From positions 62,001 through 126,000 of the IMG/VR virus record IMGVR_UViG_3300042890_006166: a stretch of DNA of 64,000 bases. One strand, written 5' to 3'. The translations under genes were made by a program, and so were the position numbers. Positions 1 to 8,626 of the stretch are shown here, in pieces. This stretch comes from a virus. Position 1 is the stretch's first letter. Each line of letters opens with the position of its first letter. The notes beneath the pieces were generated by a model that saw only the letters and a list, made by a program, of their open reading frames with translations, was not told the origin of the DNA and did no database searches.

Positions 1-2
1 AA

Positions 3-809
3 ACAAGTAAGATTGATTCATATTTGGAAGACATTATCCAAATAGAAGAAGATTACACAAAAGAATGGGATAAAATTGCTACCGAGATAGATGCTCTTCA
101 GGTACAAAAGGCCCAAATTACAAACGATCCAGCGGAATCTAGAAAGTTGGATCGTATGATTGATAGGAACGAAAAACTACTTCAGTCTATGTTAGTTAAG
201 AAAAATTCATCTATTTCTGATATAGAGGAAAAGGTTAGAAAAATTGTGGAAAAAAATTCTAAATTAGTCTCTTATTGGAATTTGAAGAAAAGCAGGGCAG
301 AAAAAGAAATTGCTGAACGCTTATATGATGTGGCAAAAAAACTTACCAACACAGATCTAGGAGAAGAACTATATGATAAGTACAAAAAGGCTGCTTTGAT
401 TGCCAAAGAAAAAGATGAGGATTTCAGAAAAAAATATGGCGAGATGAAATTGCCAACCGAAGAATTCGTTAAGTCTTCTTCTGTAAAAATGTCTAAAAAT
501 TACGGTCCTTCTAAAATTGCCAAATCTACTCTCAATAAAATTTTGGGTTATTCTGGAACTGAATTTGAAAAATACGCACAAGAATTAGGTAAAGAAAACA
601 CAAAAGATCTAATAAGAGAATTGACACGGGTTAAAAATGAAATGTGTGCTATTAGAGATCTAGATGTGGAAAGATTAGAAGCAGACGCGGCTAAAATTGG
701 TATGAGCGATGCTCAGCTTAAAAGAGAAATTAGAGACTTGAAAACAAAGCATACCGACAAAATAGGTGACGTCAGAACGAAAATAACAATAGCCAGAAGA
801 TATGACTAA
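3..809 (+). CDS. Charged coiled-coil protein, 5'-truncated by the window edge
   Basis: The frame is open from base 3 to the stop at 807-809, and no ATG precedes the first well-formed coding residues. The gene therefore most likely begins upstream of the window; an internal TTG at 24 is the only nearby start-like codon. The visible part, about 268 residues, is rich in Lys, Glu and Asp, nearly free of Pro and Gly, and has long heptad-like stretches (residues about 10-110 and 195-260), so a mostly alpha-helical coiled coil is expected. There is no signal peptide, membrane segment or catalytic motif. The next gene starts 8 bases before its stop, so the two are probably co-translated. I do not recognise the family. 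A scaffold-like or internal virion protein is possible from the context, but this is only inference. Confidence 0.75.
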   Translation, partial: TSKIDSYLEDIIQIEEDYTKEWDKIATEIDALQVQKAQITNDPAESRKLDRMIDRNEKLLQSMLVKKNSSISDIEEKVRKIVEKNSKLVSYWNLKKSRAEKEIAERLYDVAKKLTNTDLGEELYDKYKKAALIAKEKDEDFRKKYGEMKLPTEEFVKSSSVKMSKNYGPSKIAKSTLNKILGYSGTEFEKYAQELGKENTKDLIRELTRVKNEMCAIRDLDVERLEADAAKIGMSDAQLKREIRDLKTKHTDKIGDVRTKITIARRYD

Positions 810-1071
810 AATTATTTTAAATCTTGGGGATTTCCCTTTGAACGAGGATGTTAATTCAGATTTAGTAAATGCTAAGAAGGCGGTGAATGATCAATTGCAA
901 GCCATTAGGGACGAAATCCAAAATGAAAAGAATCAATCAGAGGTAGCTCAAAAAACTGCCAGTTTAAAAAAACAAGCGACTCTATATGCTGCATTACCTG
1001 CTATGCTGAATAAACTGGCAACATCAATGGAAGCTAAAGAAAAATCTGGAGATAAAACAAACATATACTAA
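802..1071 (+). CDS. Small helical protein of unknown function
   Basis: An 89-residue protein starting at ATG 802, inside the last codons of the preceding gene, and ending three bases before the next ATG. It is Lys/Glu/Ala/Gln-rich with one predicted long helix (residues about 20-60), a hydrophobic Ala/Leu/Tyr patch near residues 60-75 and a charged tail. No signal peptide, transmembrane segment or known motif is visible. Tight coupling on both sides places it in one operon with the coiled-coil gene before it and the 819-residue protein after it. It could be a small chaperone or a structural partner of either. Function is not recognised. Confidence 0.65.
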   Translation: MTKIILNLGDFPLNEDVNSDLVNAKKAVNDQLQAIRDEIQNEKNQSEVAQKTASLKKQATLYAALPAMLNKLATSMEAKEKSGDKTNIY

Positions 1072-1073
1072 AG

Positions 1074-3533
1074 ATGAGAAATTATTTCACTCACAACCCT
1101 GCTGCAAAATCTATTATTACAGATTTTATGAAGCTTAATGAAAATGCCTCGGTGGACAATCTTCTTAAAAGAGCAACAGAGATTTGCTTAGATACATTCA
1201 AAAAAATTGTTTTTGATCTTGCCTCTCAAGAAAATCGCAACCCTGATGTTTTAAGATCCATGTTGTTGGATATTGCATCCGCCAAAACTGTCAAAAGCTT
1301 AGTTGCCAAAATCAAAGATTATGCAGGGGAGTCTGAATTGGCAGATTCTAGATTTTCTAAGGTTAAAAATATGTATATGAATGCCTTAAATTCTATGGGT
1401 GATGCATTGAAAAGATTGGTTGAAATTGATTCTAAATTAGAGGATTCTATTATTGATTCTTACAAAACTTCAGCTAATCGATTAATTTCCTCTTTGGATT
1501 CTATTGCATTAAGTTTTTCAAAAAAGAAAGCGACTAATGAATCTTCAAGTTTTGATTTTAATTCAAATTCTTTGAACGAGTCTCTCGTAGGGTTTAGCGG
1601 TAGAATCGAAAAACTAAGAAAAAAACTTGTTAATTTGATTTCTGATTCCAAAGGAAAGGATGCAAAAAATGGATATGGGAGAGACTGGCAAAGACTGTTT
1701 TCTTCACTGGAACAAAAATTAGAAGCCATTGAAGACTCCAAAGATTTAACTGGCGAGAAAGACAGAAAAACTTTGTCTGAACTAGAAAAACAAACAGATT
1801 CTCTTTCCGAAGAATATTACAATTACAAGATTAGAACTGCAGAGATGAGTATGAAAAAGATCATTGATGACGATGAACTTGTGACAAAATATTCAGATGT
1901 GAATCAAATTATTACCGATGCTTTGGACATTATAGCAAAAGCAAATGGTCAAGAGTTATTGATAGATAAAACTATCAGGGAAGAAATGGATGAGATGGAG
2001 CAGAAGGTGATTCAAAAAATTTTCCCGATAAAAATTGGAGCAAAGGACACAGACCTGAAATTTAAAAAGTCTGGTATTATCACTGCTGTACAGAAATCTT
2101 TAATGTCATCTTTCCCCTCTTTTAAAACTTTCTTACAAAAACATGGAGGGGCGGATGGTAAATACGGTAAAGCAACATCAATTGCAATCAAGTCTATCCA
2201 ATCTTTACTTGGAAATAAAAACGCAAATGGTGAATTGGATAAACCCCTTTTCGATTCTCTCCTGAAAATGGAGCAAATCTCCGGCGAAAACAAAAAAATG
2301 TTAACAAATGCTTTGGGTGTTTTGAAAAAAACATATGCTATGTCAGAATCCAAGGTTTTAGGAATAGAGAATTTCTCAAAATTATTTGAAGCCATTTTTA
2401 TCGATGATGATGATCTAGAAAGAGAAATCCAAAAAAATTCAGCAGATTTGGCTAATATGCCCGAAAATAGTTCTGCAAAAGATAAAGAAGAGAAAACATC
2501 AGAAGATTCTAAATTAGCAAAAAAATTATCAAAGCTGTTAAGAAACGGTTACAACAAAAATGCAGAAGAGGAGGATTTTTTGAAAGAAGATGGAACACTT
2601 AAGAGTTCTTATCCGAATGAATTCGTGAGTGCGTGGATTAGTACACTAGAAGAAAACTCTAGCTCATCTGATAAACCTGGCTTCTTTTGGTTCCAAGAGC
2701 CTGATGAAAAAACGGGTGCTCTTTATTCAACTAAAAGATTGGCAGGTAATTACAAAAAACCATATAATTGGGAAAAATGGAAGGAATTTTCAGGAGGGGA
2801 AACTTCACAAGAAAAAGATTCTTTCGCAAGATGGTACACGAGCTACTACACAGGGTTTGGTGGTTTAGAAGACATTCAAAAAGAAAAGGTAATTAAAGAA
2901 CTACTTGACTTCTATTCAAATCCAAAAAACTCCTCTATGGTTAATCCAAAATTGGCTGATTCTTTCAACGATTGTGCTAGTTTTTATGATGACATAAAAG
3001 ATGCAATTAAGGCAGGTAAATCTTCACCGGATTCAGATTCATATGAATACTTTAAACAGGGATATTTGACTTCTGAAGCCATGGCAAAAATCTTAGAGGC
3101 TGCTTCAACTGCTGCACAAATAGATGATGAAGAGCCAGATTTAGGATTCTATGATTTTTTGATGCTTTCGATCTGTGTATTCCTTTGTGGATCTTCCATA
3201 GCTTGGAATTCTGAAAAGAAAAAATGGGATTCAGCTTTGAATATTTTGAAGAATAAGGTATTGACAGAGGGTGTTTTAAAGAAAATCTCGGATGTTAAAG
3301 TGGTAGAAAATGATCCCAAATCGCCAATCCCATCATTGAATAAACAAGGAATAGAGATATTGACTAAGGGATATGATGGTAACTCCAAAAAAATCTTCAA
3401 AGAAAATTTAGAAAGAGCCTCTAAAGTTCTTGTTCCTTTAGTCGAAAGACATGCAGATAGAATGAATTACAAGAAGAAGGAAGACATTAAAACATTCGAC
3501 TCTAAGAATGTGTTTGTGGTTAATTTAGATTGA
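1074..3533 (+). CDS. 819-residue protein with a peptidoglycan-binding-like segment
   Basis: A long, mostly helical, Lys/Ser/Asp/Glu-rich protein. Around residues 335-400 it carries a segment with HGGADGKYGKAT followed by IKSIQSLLG, the pattern of a peptidoglycan-binding-1 fold: G-x-DG-x-(Y/F)-G-x-x-T, then a helix. A Trp/Tyr-rich stretch lies near residues 535-605 (FFWFQEP, WEKWKEF, WYTSYYTGFGG). A short hydrophobic helix near residues 690-710 (FLMLSICVFLCGSSIAW) could be buried or membrane-associated. No lysozyme, amidase or peptidase catalytic residues were seen. The N-terminus contains ITDFMKLNENA at about residues 15-25, similar to leaders of several other genes in this window. An injected or internal virion protein that contacts the cell wall is a reasonable inference; the precise role is unknown. 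Confidence 0.7.
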   Translation: MRNYFTHNPAAKSIITDFMKLNENASVDNLLKRATEICLDTFKKIVFDLASQENRNPDVLRSMLLDIASAKTVKSLVAKIKDYAGESELADSRFSKVKNMYMNALNSMGDALKRLVEIDSKLEDSIIDSYKTSANRLISSLDSIALSFSKKKATNESSSFDFNSNSLNESLVGFSGRIEKLRKKLVNLISDSKGKDAKNGYGRDWQRLFSSLEQKLEAIEDSKDLTGEKDRKTLSELEKQTDSLSEEYYNYKIRTAEMSMKKIIDDDELVTKYSDVNQIITDALDIIAKANGQELLIDKTIREEMDEMEQKVIQKIFPIKIGAKDTDLKFKKSGIITAVQKSLMSSFPSFKTFLQKHGGADGKYGKATSIAIKSIQSLLGNKNANGELDKPLFDSLLKMEQISGENKKMLTNALGVLKKTYAMSESKVLGIENFSKLFEAIFIDDDDLEREIQKNSADLANMPENSSAKDKEEKTSEDSKLAKKLSKLLRNGYNKNAEEEDFLKEDGTLKSSYPNEFVSAWISTLEENSSSSDKPGFFWFQEPDEKTGALYSTKRLAGNYKKPYNWEKWKEFSGGETSQEKDSFARWYTSYYTGFGGLEDIQKEKVIKELLDFYSNPKNSSMVNPKLADSFNDCASFYDDIKDAIKAGKSSPDSDSYEYFKQGYLTSEAMAKILEAASTAAQIDDEEPDLGFYDFLMLSICVFLCGSSIAWNSEKKKWDSALNILKNKVLTEGVLKKISDVKVVENDPKSPIPSLNKQGIEILTKGYDGNSKKIFKENLERASKVLVPLVERHADRMNYKKKEDIKTFDSKNVFVVNLD

Positions 3534-3575
3534 TGTTAAAAATTTGATGTTTCATTCTTATTTTTAGCCCCAATC

Positions 3576-3932
3576 ATGAATAAAATACTTTTTCTCATTC
3601 TACTTACTTTTGTTTCTTGCCGGAAAGAATTGGATATAAAACCAATTGATCCAAAATATTCGAAAGATTTAGTAAACCAAGAGATAATTCAACCAGCTTT
3701 AGATCAAGCAAAAATTCTAAGCAGAGATTCTCTTTTTTATCCCTTAAATTCAAGTTTGGCCGTTTTTCATAGTCAATTCCCAAATGAATTCAGAAAATTC
3801 GAAAGTTTACGAGGGGATAAAGAAAGAGCCAATTTTTTGAAAAGGAATCATAAGTTCAGAAAAATTTGGAAGAAACTAGGTAATAATGAAAAGAAATTGA
3901 ATTCAATTAATTCTATAAAAACTTATCAATAA
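3576..3932 (+). CDS. Small lipoprotein
   Basis: A 118-residue protein with a short N-terminal signal: Met-Asn-Lys, a hydrophobic run ILFLILLTF, then a lipobox-like FVSC with the lipidated Cys at residue 15 and Arg-Lys-Glu directly after it. This is the layout of type II signal peptides, and short ones like this are common in Bacteroidota. The mature part is about 100 residues, Lys/Asn-rich, helical and basic towards the C-terminus, with no known domain. It sits alone between the 819-residue gene and a kinase-like gene, with 42 bases before it and 108 after. Possible roles are an outer-spanin-like lysis protein or a superinfection/envelope protein. Neither is shown by the sequence; lipoprotein status is much surer than function. 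Confidence 0.75.
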   Translation: MNKILFLILLTFVSCRKELDIKPIDPKYSKDLVNQEIIQPALDQAKILSRDSLFYPLNSSLAVFHSQFPNEFRKFESLRGDKERANFLKRNHKFRKIWKKLGNNEKKLNSINSIKTYQ

Positions 3933-4014
3933 ATTTATAGAAATAAGATTATATCAATTGAATACACCATCAGTTTTACAATCTATTCTAAAGTGTGAAT
4001 TTTTTTCGAAACAT

Positions 4015-4022
4015 TATCTTTG
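4015..4022 (+). promoter_or_regulatory. Candidate Bacteroidota-type -7 box (TATCTTTG)
   Basis: TATCTTTG matches the TAnnTTTG -7 element described for Bacteroidota housekeeping promoters and lies 18 bases before the ATG of the kinase-like gene. A convincing TTTG -33 element at the usual 19-21 base spacing is not visible (only TGTG near 3994), so this is a weak call. Confidence 0.3.
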
Positions 4023-4040
4023 TGTTTTAATTAAATTCAC

Positions 4041-4577
4041 ATGATCACAATTTTTGAAGGAGCAAGAAATTCTGGTAAAACTTTTCTGGCGAACAAATAC
4101 TCCCAGCAAACGGGAATGCAAATTTACAAATTTGAATTTGCTGGATGGTTTTCTGGATTGATGATTCCAGACGAAGATCCAAAGACACATTATTTTGCAT
4201 TAGGAAAAGAGGCCATGCTACTTCAGCTCAATAGAGATGGACTCCTGCCTCATTTTATCTTGGATCGGGGATTTCTCACTGTTTTAACCTGGGGGATTAT
4301 CAGCAAAAGAATCACTCAGCAGGAAGCTTCACAACAACTTAATCTTTTGAGGGATAAAGGACTTTTGGTAAACCTAAAGATAGTTCTAGTTGAAGGCACA
4401 AACCCAGAATCCAGAACTAAAGACCAATGGGATTTTCGAGAGGGGTCTGCAGAGGAAAAAGAAACTCTTTTAAATATAATTTCTGCTGTTCAATTTCTTC
4501 AGCCTGATTTAGAAGTTGTGAAACTTACTAATGACTTTACCCATATGACCACAAAGAATTTAATTCATTTGATTTAA
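4041..4577 (+). CDS. P-loop (deoxy)nucleotide kinase-like protein
   Basis: A 178-residue protein with a Walker A P-loop at its N-terminus (GARNSGKT, residues 7-14), directly after a beta strand (TIFE). This is the arrangement of thymidylate and deoxynucleoside kinases. An ILDRGFL motif (about residues 74-80) fits the conserved Asp-Arg that positions the nucleotide in this superfamily. The length suits the dNMP/dNK family. The expected role is phosphorylating a nucleoside or nucleotide for the phage DNA precursor pool, in the cytoplasm; the substrate cannot be told from sequence alone. The next gene, an asparagine-synthetase-like protein, begins two bases after the stop, so the pair is likely co-expressed. 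A non-metabolic P-loop ATPase is the main alternative. Confidence 0.7.
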   Translation: MITIFEGARNSGKTFLANKYSQQTGMQIYKFEFAGWFSGLMIPDEDPKTHYFALGKEAMLLQLNRDGLLPHFILDRGFLTVLTWGIISKRITQQEASQQLNLLRDKGLLVNLKIVLVEGTNPESRTKDQWDFREGSAEEKETLLNIISAVQFLQPDLEVVKLTNDFTHMTTKNLIHLI

Positions 4578-4578
4578 T

Positions 4579-6015
4579 ATGTGTGGTATTTTTATTAATA
4601 TAGACGGGGAAACCTCGAGATTAAATTCTATGTCACATAGAGGTATAGAATCAAATACGATTGAAAGAGATGGAGTTTTTTTATCCCACACTAGACTTCC
4701 AATCCAAACAGAAGAAGGGGATGGGTGGAAACAACCAATTGAAATTTCACCAGGGATTTTCTTGCTTTACAATGGTGAGATCTTTAACTATGACACCACA
4801 GTCTTTGGTTCAGACATAGAATATCTTTGTCAAACATTTGCCCCTTGGAAGGGAGGATCTTTCCAAATGTTTTGTTCTTTGTTCGTTCCTAGAATTCAAA
4901 CCTGGGATGGATTTTGGGCGATAGCTATCTATGATTCCAAATCTAAAGACATTATTTGTTTTACCGATCCGCTTGGGAAAAAATGTTTATACACCAACGA
5001 TGATGGCGAGCTAGCTTCCGAAATAAAGGCGGTTCAACATTGGTTTAGCCCTCAAGATTCACATTTCATTTCGACAGTTAGAAAATTTGGATATGTAACC
5101 GACGATTCAACCCCCTACAGAGACGTTAAAAGAATTTTACCCAACACGATTTATTATTACAATTTGGAAGTTCCCGGTTTTAAATCTACTTACTCTAATT
5201 ATTATAGAGGATTTAACTTCCCAATTGAAAATCTAACACCCGGAGATTATGAAGCTCACATGGAGTGGCTGTGGGCAAAACTTTTTGAATCTGTTCAAAA
5301 CAGATTAATTTCTAAAAATTATCCTATTTCACTACTTGTTTCTGGTGGTTTAGATTCATCTATCATTGCTGGGATCTTATCACAAATGTCTCCAGAGGTA
5401 AAATGGTTTTCTATAGAAAATGGAGAATCCAAGTTTGTTAAAATCCTGTCTGAATTTTACCAAAAGGATGTTAATTTTTTGGAGTACAACATGGATGAGT
5501 CTAAAATTAAAAAAATCTATCAAAAATGGAATGAAAGCCCTATTGATTTGGGTTCAGTAGTACCTCAATTTTTTCTCTTTGAATCGGTTAAAAATCAAGG
5601 AAATTCTAGAATTGTTTTAAGTGGAGACGGAGCAGATGAACTTTTCGGAGGTTATTCAAGAATTCACGAGTATGATTCCCAGTTTTCTGATATATTCGAT
5701 GAATTGAGATTTTACCACCTTCCCAGATTGGACAAGCTTTCAATGGCACACACATTGGAACTTAGAAATCCTTTTTTACACCTTGACATAGTTCGATTTG
5801 CTTTACATCTACCAAGAGAATGGAGAACAGATAAAAAAATTCTGAAAGATACATTTGGGCCTCTACTTCCCTCTGAAATTGTGGATCGTCCTAAAGAGGC
5901 TTTGAAAAATCCAAAAATCAAAGAGAACAAATTGAAGTATCGTCAACAGGCAGTTGACCTTTTTCTTGAAGTTGAACAAACCGAATCATTTTCAAAAGTA
6001 GAAGTAGATATATAG
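4579..6015 (+). CDS. asnB: Asparagine-synthetase-like glutamine amidotransferase
   Basis: A 478-residue two-domain enzyme. It begins MCGIF, so after Met removal Cys2 would be the nucleophile of a class II glutamine amidotransferase (Ntn) domain. SHRG near residue 19 and YNGEIFNY near residue 70 are also typical of that domain. The C-terminal synthetase domain has the PP-loop LLVSGGLDSS (about residues 251-260) and SGDGADELFGGY (about 347-358), hallmarks of AsnB-type ATP-dependent amidation of aspartate. It is shorter than bacterial AsnB (about 550 residues), mainly by trimming. The expected reaction is glutamine-dependent amide formation, probably Asp to Asn; a special substrate such as a surface sugar or a protein side chain cannot be excluded. 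Catalytic residues look intact, so it is probably active. Confidence 0.88.
   Translation: MCGIFINIDGETSRLNSMSHRGIESNTIERDGVFLSHTRLPIQTEEGDGWKQPIEISPGIFLLYNGEIFNYDTTVFGSDIEYLCQTFAPWKGGSFQMFCSLFVPRIQTWDGFWAIAIYDSKSKDIICFTDPLGKKCLYTNDDGELASEIKAVQHWFSPQDSHFISTVRKFGYVTDDSTPYRDVKRILPNTIYYYNLEVPGFKSTYSNYYRGFNFPIENLTPGDYEAHMEWLWAKLFESVQNRLISKNYPISLLVSGGLDSSIIAGILSQMSPEVKWFSIENGESKFVKILSEFYQKDVNFLEYNMDESKIKKIYQKWNESPIDLGSVVPQFFLFESVKNQGNSRIVLSGDGADELFGGYSRIHEYDSQFSDIFDELRFYHLPRLDKLSMAHTLELRNPFLHLDIVRFALHLPREWRTDKKILKDTFGPLLPSEIVDRPKEALKNPKIKENKLKYRQQAVDLFLEVEQTESFSKVEVDI
6007..6015 (+). promoter_or_regulatory. Candidate late-promoter element GATATATAG
   Basis: One of a recurring set of GATATATA elements in this window. 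It overlaps the end of the asnB-like gene and lies 16 bases before the GTG start of the next gene. Confidence 0.4.
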
Positions 6016-6031
6016 AAAAAAAGTCTACCTA

Positions 6032-6754
6032 GTGAAAATTCAAAAAGTTCAAAATTTCGACGAATTTACTTCCAAAAAAATAAACGAAGCAAACGATTCA
6101 TTTTTTTCCTTCGATTTTTTAGGAAATCTATTTACAAAAGGATTTGATGCTTTCACCGATGTACTGAAAGGAAAGGTTACTGCCCATATTTTTGAATATT
6201 TGGGGATTGGAGAGGGATCAATTCTTTCCAAATTGGTACAAAACTTTGTTGAAACTATCCCAGTAAAAGATTATTATGCCATTTTATTCAAAGGTAAAAT
6301 TAGTGCTCCATATTTGGCTCCTAAAGCAGCACAAGCAACAATTGAATTTTTAATAGAAATGGGGCCAGATGGAATAGCAAAAAATTTAGGAATTACCGAT
6401 ACCAACGGATATTTATACCGAACAATTTCGGAGATGCTCACCAACGAAGTTACAAAAAAAGATTTCTCAAAAAAATTAGAAAATTTCTATCTTTCTATGT
6501 TTGGTGGATTACCAGAAACTTCTGCAGAAGATTTTAAGAAATCGCTTAATCCCCAGGAAAAAACGAAAATAGAAAATGAATTGGCTGCAAAAGCCAAAGA
6601 AAAAGGCATTCCCACAGAAAACCCTAAAGAAAAAAACACAATGTTGGACAACTTCTTTTCTAATTTAGGATCAATGAACCAGGCAAACCCAACCCAAATC
6701 GGTAACACATCAGGGGAGGATTTATTCACGACCCTTCTTCAACCAAAAAAATAA
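6032..6754 (+). CDS. Candidate internal virion protein with targeting-like leader
   Basis: A 240-residue protein. The start is taken as GTG 6032, because coding character begins there and no ATG occurs before the leader. The first 20 residues contain NFDEFTSKKINEA, close in pattern to leaders at 1074, 9081 and 58043. It also resembles T4 internal-protein capsid-targeting peptides, in which an (I/L)-x-E site is cut by the prohead protease. The remainder is helical and moderately hydrophobic (residues 25-150), with a Lys/Glu/Asn-rich tail. No enzyme motif, signal peptide or true transmembrane helix is seen. A GATATATAG element lies 16 bases upstream. A protein packaged inside the head is my inference; the family is otherwise unrecognised. 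Confidence 0.65.
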   Translation: MKIQKVQNFDEFTSKKINEANDSFFSFDFLGNLFTKGFDAFTDVLKGKVTAHIFEYLGIGEGSILSKLVQNFVETIPVKDYYAILFKGKISAPYLAPKAAQATIEFLIEMGPDGIAKNLGITDTNGYLYRTISEMLTNEVTKKDFSKKLENFYLSMFGGLPETSAEDFKKSLNPQEKTKIENELAAKAKEKGIPTENPKEKNTMLDNFFSNLGSMNQANPTQIGNTSGEDLFTTLLQPKK

Positions 6755-6763
6755 AATCAAATC

Positions 6764-7105
6764 ATGAATATAAATGATGTATCAAAAAGAGAAATTTTAG
6801 ATTTTAAAGATTTTCTGGGTAAGGTTATGGACAATACGTTCAAACCGTTAGCCGCAGAAAATCAAAAAGATTCTTACGATAGAACAGGATTTCACAAGAT
6901 CAAAAGAGAACCTGCCTATGACTTTGTGGGTTATGCCGATGCCGTCTTTTCTCCAGATAAAGCTGGTATTGGATTGCCTGGTTACAACGCTGGTAAAGAC
7001 AGGCAGTACATCAACGCCATTGGTGGTCCAGGTTTAACCCCAACAACAACCAACGAATCTGAGGCAATTGATTACACCAAAATCAAAAGACTAGAGGATT
7101 TCTAA
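6764..7105 (+). CDS. Small conserved-looking phage protein, unknown function
   Basis: A 113-residue protein starting at ATG 6764, nine bases after the previous stop. The N-terminus (ILDFKDFLGKVM) is helical and vaguely similar to leaders of neighbouring genes, but lacks the Asn-Glu that ends them. The middle is rich in aromatic and Asp residues (YDFVGYADAVFSPDKAG), followed by a Gly/Pro loop (GLPGYNAG, GGPGLTPTTT). This looks like an extended or coat-like segment rather than an enzyme. No signal peptide or membrane helix. A strong hairpin terminator follows immediately, so this gene ends the operon that begins with the kinase-like gene or at the GATATATAG element. Function unknown. Confidence 0.65.
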   Translation: MNINDVSKREILDFKDFLGKVMDNTFKPLAAENQKDSYDRTGFHKIKREPAYDFVGYADAVFSPDKAGIGLPGYNAGKDRQYINAIGGPGLTPTTTNESEAIDYTKIKRLEDF

Positions 7106-7123
7106 AGATTTTGTTTTTAATAG

Positions 7124-7155
7124 AAGGACGGGTTTGAAACTCGTCCTTTTTTTTT
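7124..7155 (+). terminator. Rho-independent terminator
   Basis: A 9-bp stem (AAGGACGGG paired with CTCGTCCTT, one G-T wobble) around a 7-base loop TTTGAAA, followed by an uninterrupted T-run to 7155. It sits 18 bases after the stop of the preceding gene and before the start of the next one at 7179. This is the clearest terminator in the window. Confidence 0.85.
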
Positions 7156-7178
7156 GGTATAAGAATTAAATTTGTCGT

Positions 7179-7850
7179 ATGTCCAAAATTCGTTTGGTTC
7201 ACATTTTAACCGAAATAGATACACCTAGGGAAATAGCTTCCATTGCTTCTTTGTCTCCCCTTGGAAATATGGGATTAGAATATGCTCAACAAGTAAACCA
7301 AAGATATACTGGAGATGACTGGAAATTAACTAAAGCTTTGTGTCAGAATGAATTTACCAATCATGGCCCTGGACACTATGGAGCTTTCCAATCGTTCAAG
7401 AAGGCAATGTTGGAAAATTTTGATGATGATCTAGATGCCTTGATCCTGTGTGAGTGTGATTGTGTACTAGAAGTAACCCCGGAAGATTTCATGAAGACAG
7501 TATATAGGGCTATTGAATTTTGTAACAAACACGAGATACGTTATTTTTCCCTTGGCTCTAGATTTGTGAATGGATTTTTACAGTCCCCAGTCTCTGAAAC
7601 AGACCCAGATTTTCCTGAATTTTATACAACACCAAAAATTATTTTGGCCCATTGTGTTATCTTACACCGTTCTGGTAGAGAATTTTATTTGAACCGTTTA
7701 GGAGAGAATAATTGGGATTCTCCGGATTTGTGGTTCAATGAAATAAATTGGCTACACGGTAACAATAAATTCGGTATCTCTTGGGAAAGATCTGCATTCC
7801 AACACGAGGGTCATTCTTTAATTGATGACTGCTGGAAAAATTCACAGTAA
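7179..7850 (+). CDS. Glycosyltransferase-like protein
   Basis: A 223-residue protein with the feel of a small GT-A-type glycosyltransferase. An N-terminal beta strand (IRLVHILTEID) is followed by GPGHYGAFQSFKKAM, and an acidic strand ALILCECDCVLEV (about residues 87-99) sits where such enzymes place the metal-binding Asp-x-Asp. A C-terminal WFNEINWLHG-x-x-x-FGISW segment resembles acceptor-site regions. It has no signal peptide or membrane segment. The expected role is transfer of a sugar to phage DNA, a virion protein or a host glycan; which one cannot be seen. It begins 23 bases after a terminator, so it has its own promoter; TAAATTTG at 7167-7174 is a possible -7 box. Its 3' end overlaps the convergent gene by 9 bases. 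The family call is tentative. Confidence 0.5.
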   Translation: MSKIRLVHILTEIDTPREIASIASLSPLGNMGLEYAQQVNQRYTGDDWKLTKALCQNEFTNHGPGHYGAFQSFKKAMLENFDDDLDALILCECDCVLEVTPEDFMKTVYRAIEFCNKHEIRYFSLGSRFVNGFLQSPVSETDPDFPEFYTTPKIILAHCVILHRSGREFYLNRLGENNWDSPDLWFNEINWLHGNNKFGISWERSAFQHEGHSLIDDCWKNSQ

Positions 7851-8552
7851 AGCCACTTGACTTTCTAAATCTTTAATGAAAAGTTCTTTGGCGATCTTTA
7901 AAATGTTAGATTCCTCATTGAAGTCTTCTTGAATTTCAATAACCGTGACTTTTGAATTTGGTGCTTGGACTCCAACAGTAACCAAAATTTCATTTACAAG
8001 ATGATCATAGGATATTGAAAAAAAATTGTTAGAAATTCTAACTCTTTTCATCATAATTCCAAAGGAAGAAGCATTAGAATATCTGGACCACCAGTATGAA
8101 TAAATTTCATCAGTGGCAAGATTTCTAACCAATAAAATACCTAAATCTGAATTTTTCTTGTCTGGAGTCAGATTGTAAACCGAAATTCTTTTTTCTAACT
8201 TTTTCCAAATGTTTGTTCCCAGCTCGGCGTACTTATACAAACAATCCAAAGATAAATCAACAATTTCCCGAAGTTCTTCTTTTTCTTCTTCTGTAAATTT
8301 TGAATCTATGAATTTTTCAAAAATCTGAATTTCTTCCTGATCCATTTTTTGAAGATCTAATTTTTCGTTTGCCAAAATTTTTTCAGACAATTTTAAACCT
8401 TTAATAGAAGAAAAAATTTGTTGAATGGGATGATAAATGTTGTCCCTTCGAATTTCTTCATTTACTTCTTGTAGAAAGTCTAACAAAATGTACTGTTTGT
8501 GTTCGGTATCTATTGGTAACTGTAGAAACCAGGTGGACTCGAGATTTTTCAT
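7842..8552 (-). CDS. Hypothetical protein on the opposite strand
   Basis: A 236-residue protein, one of only two leftward genes in the window. It is acidic and Leu/Ile/Glu-rich, with helices over residues 20-110 and a mixed alpha/beta C-terminal half (SVYNLTPDKK, ILLVRNLATDEIYSYWW, VNEILVTVGV). No signal peptide, transmembrane segment or recognisable catalytic motif. It converges on the glycosyltransferase-like gene, overlapping it by 9 bases, and diverges from the gene at 8654. The 101-base gap between them carries a TATATA element for each direction. The opposite orientation suggests separate timing of expression from the structural operons. Function unknown. Confidence 0.7.
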   Translation of the reverse strand: MKNLESTWFLQLPIDTEHKQYILLDFLQEVNEEIRRDNIYHPIQQIFSSIKGLKLSEKILANEKLDLQKMDQEEIQIFEKFIDSKFTEEEKEELREIVDLSLDCLYKYAELGTNIWKKLEKRISVYNLTPDKKNSDLGILLVRNLATDEIYSYWWSRYSNASSFGIMMKRVRISNNFFSISYDHLVNEILVTVGVQAPNSKVTVIEIQEDFNEESNILKIAKELFIKDLESQVALL

Positions 8553-8581
8553 GACCGTTGGTTTAAATTTTTGAAATTCAT

Positions 8582-8592
8582 CATATATATTC
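8582..8592 (-). promoter_or_regulatory. Candidate promoter for the leftward gene (GAATATATATG)
   Basis: Read on the minus strand this is GAATATATATG, 30 bases before the ATG at 8552. It resembles the GATATATA elements before rightward genes, but the longer spacing makes it weaker. Confidence 0.3.
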
Positions 8593-8626
8593 TTGAGTCA
8601 GCCCTAAAAAGGAAAATGGAGTTGAC

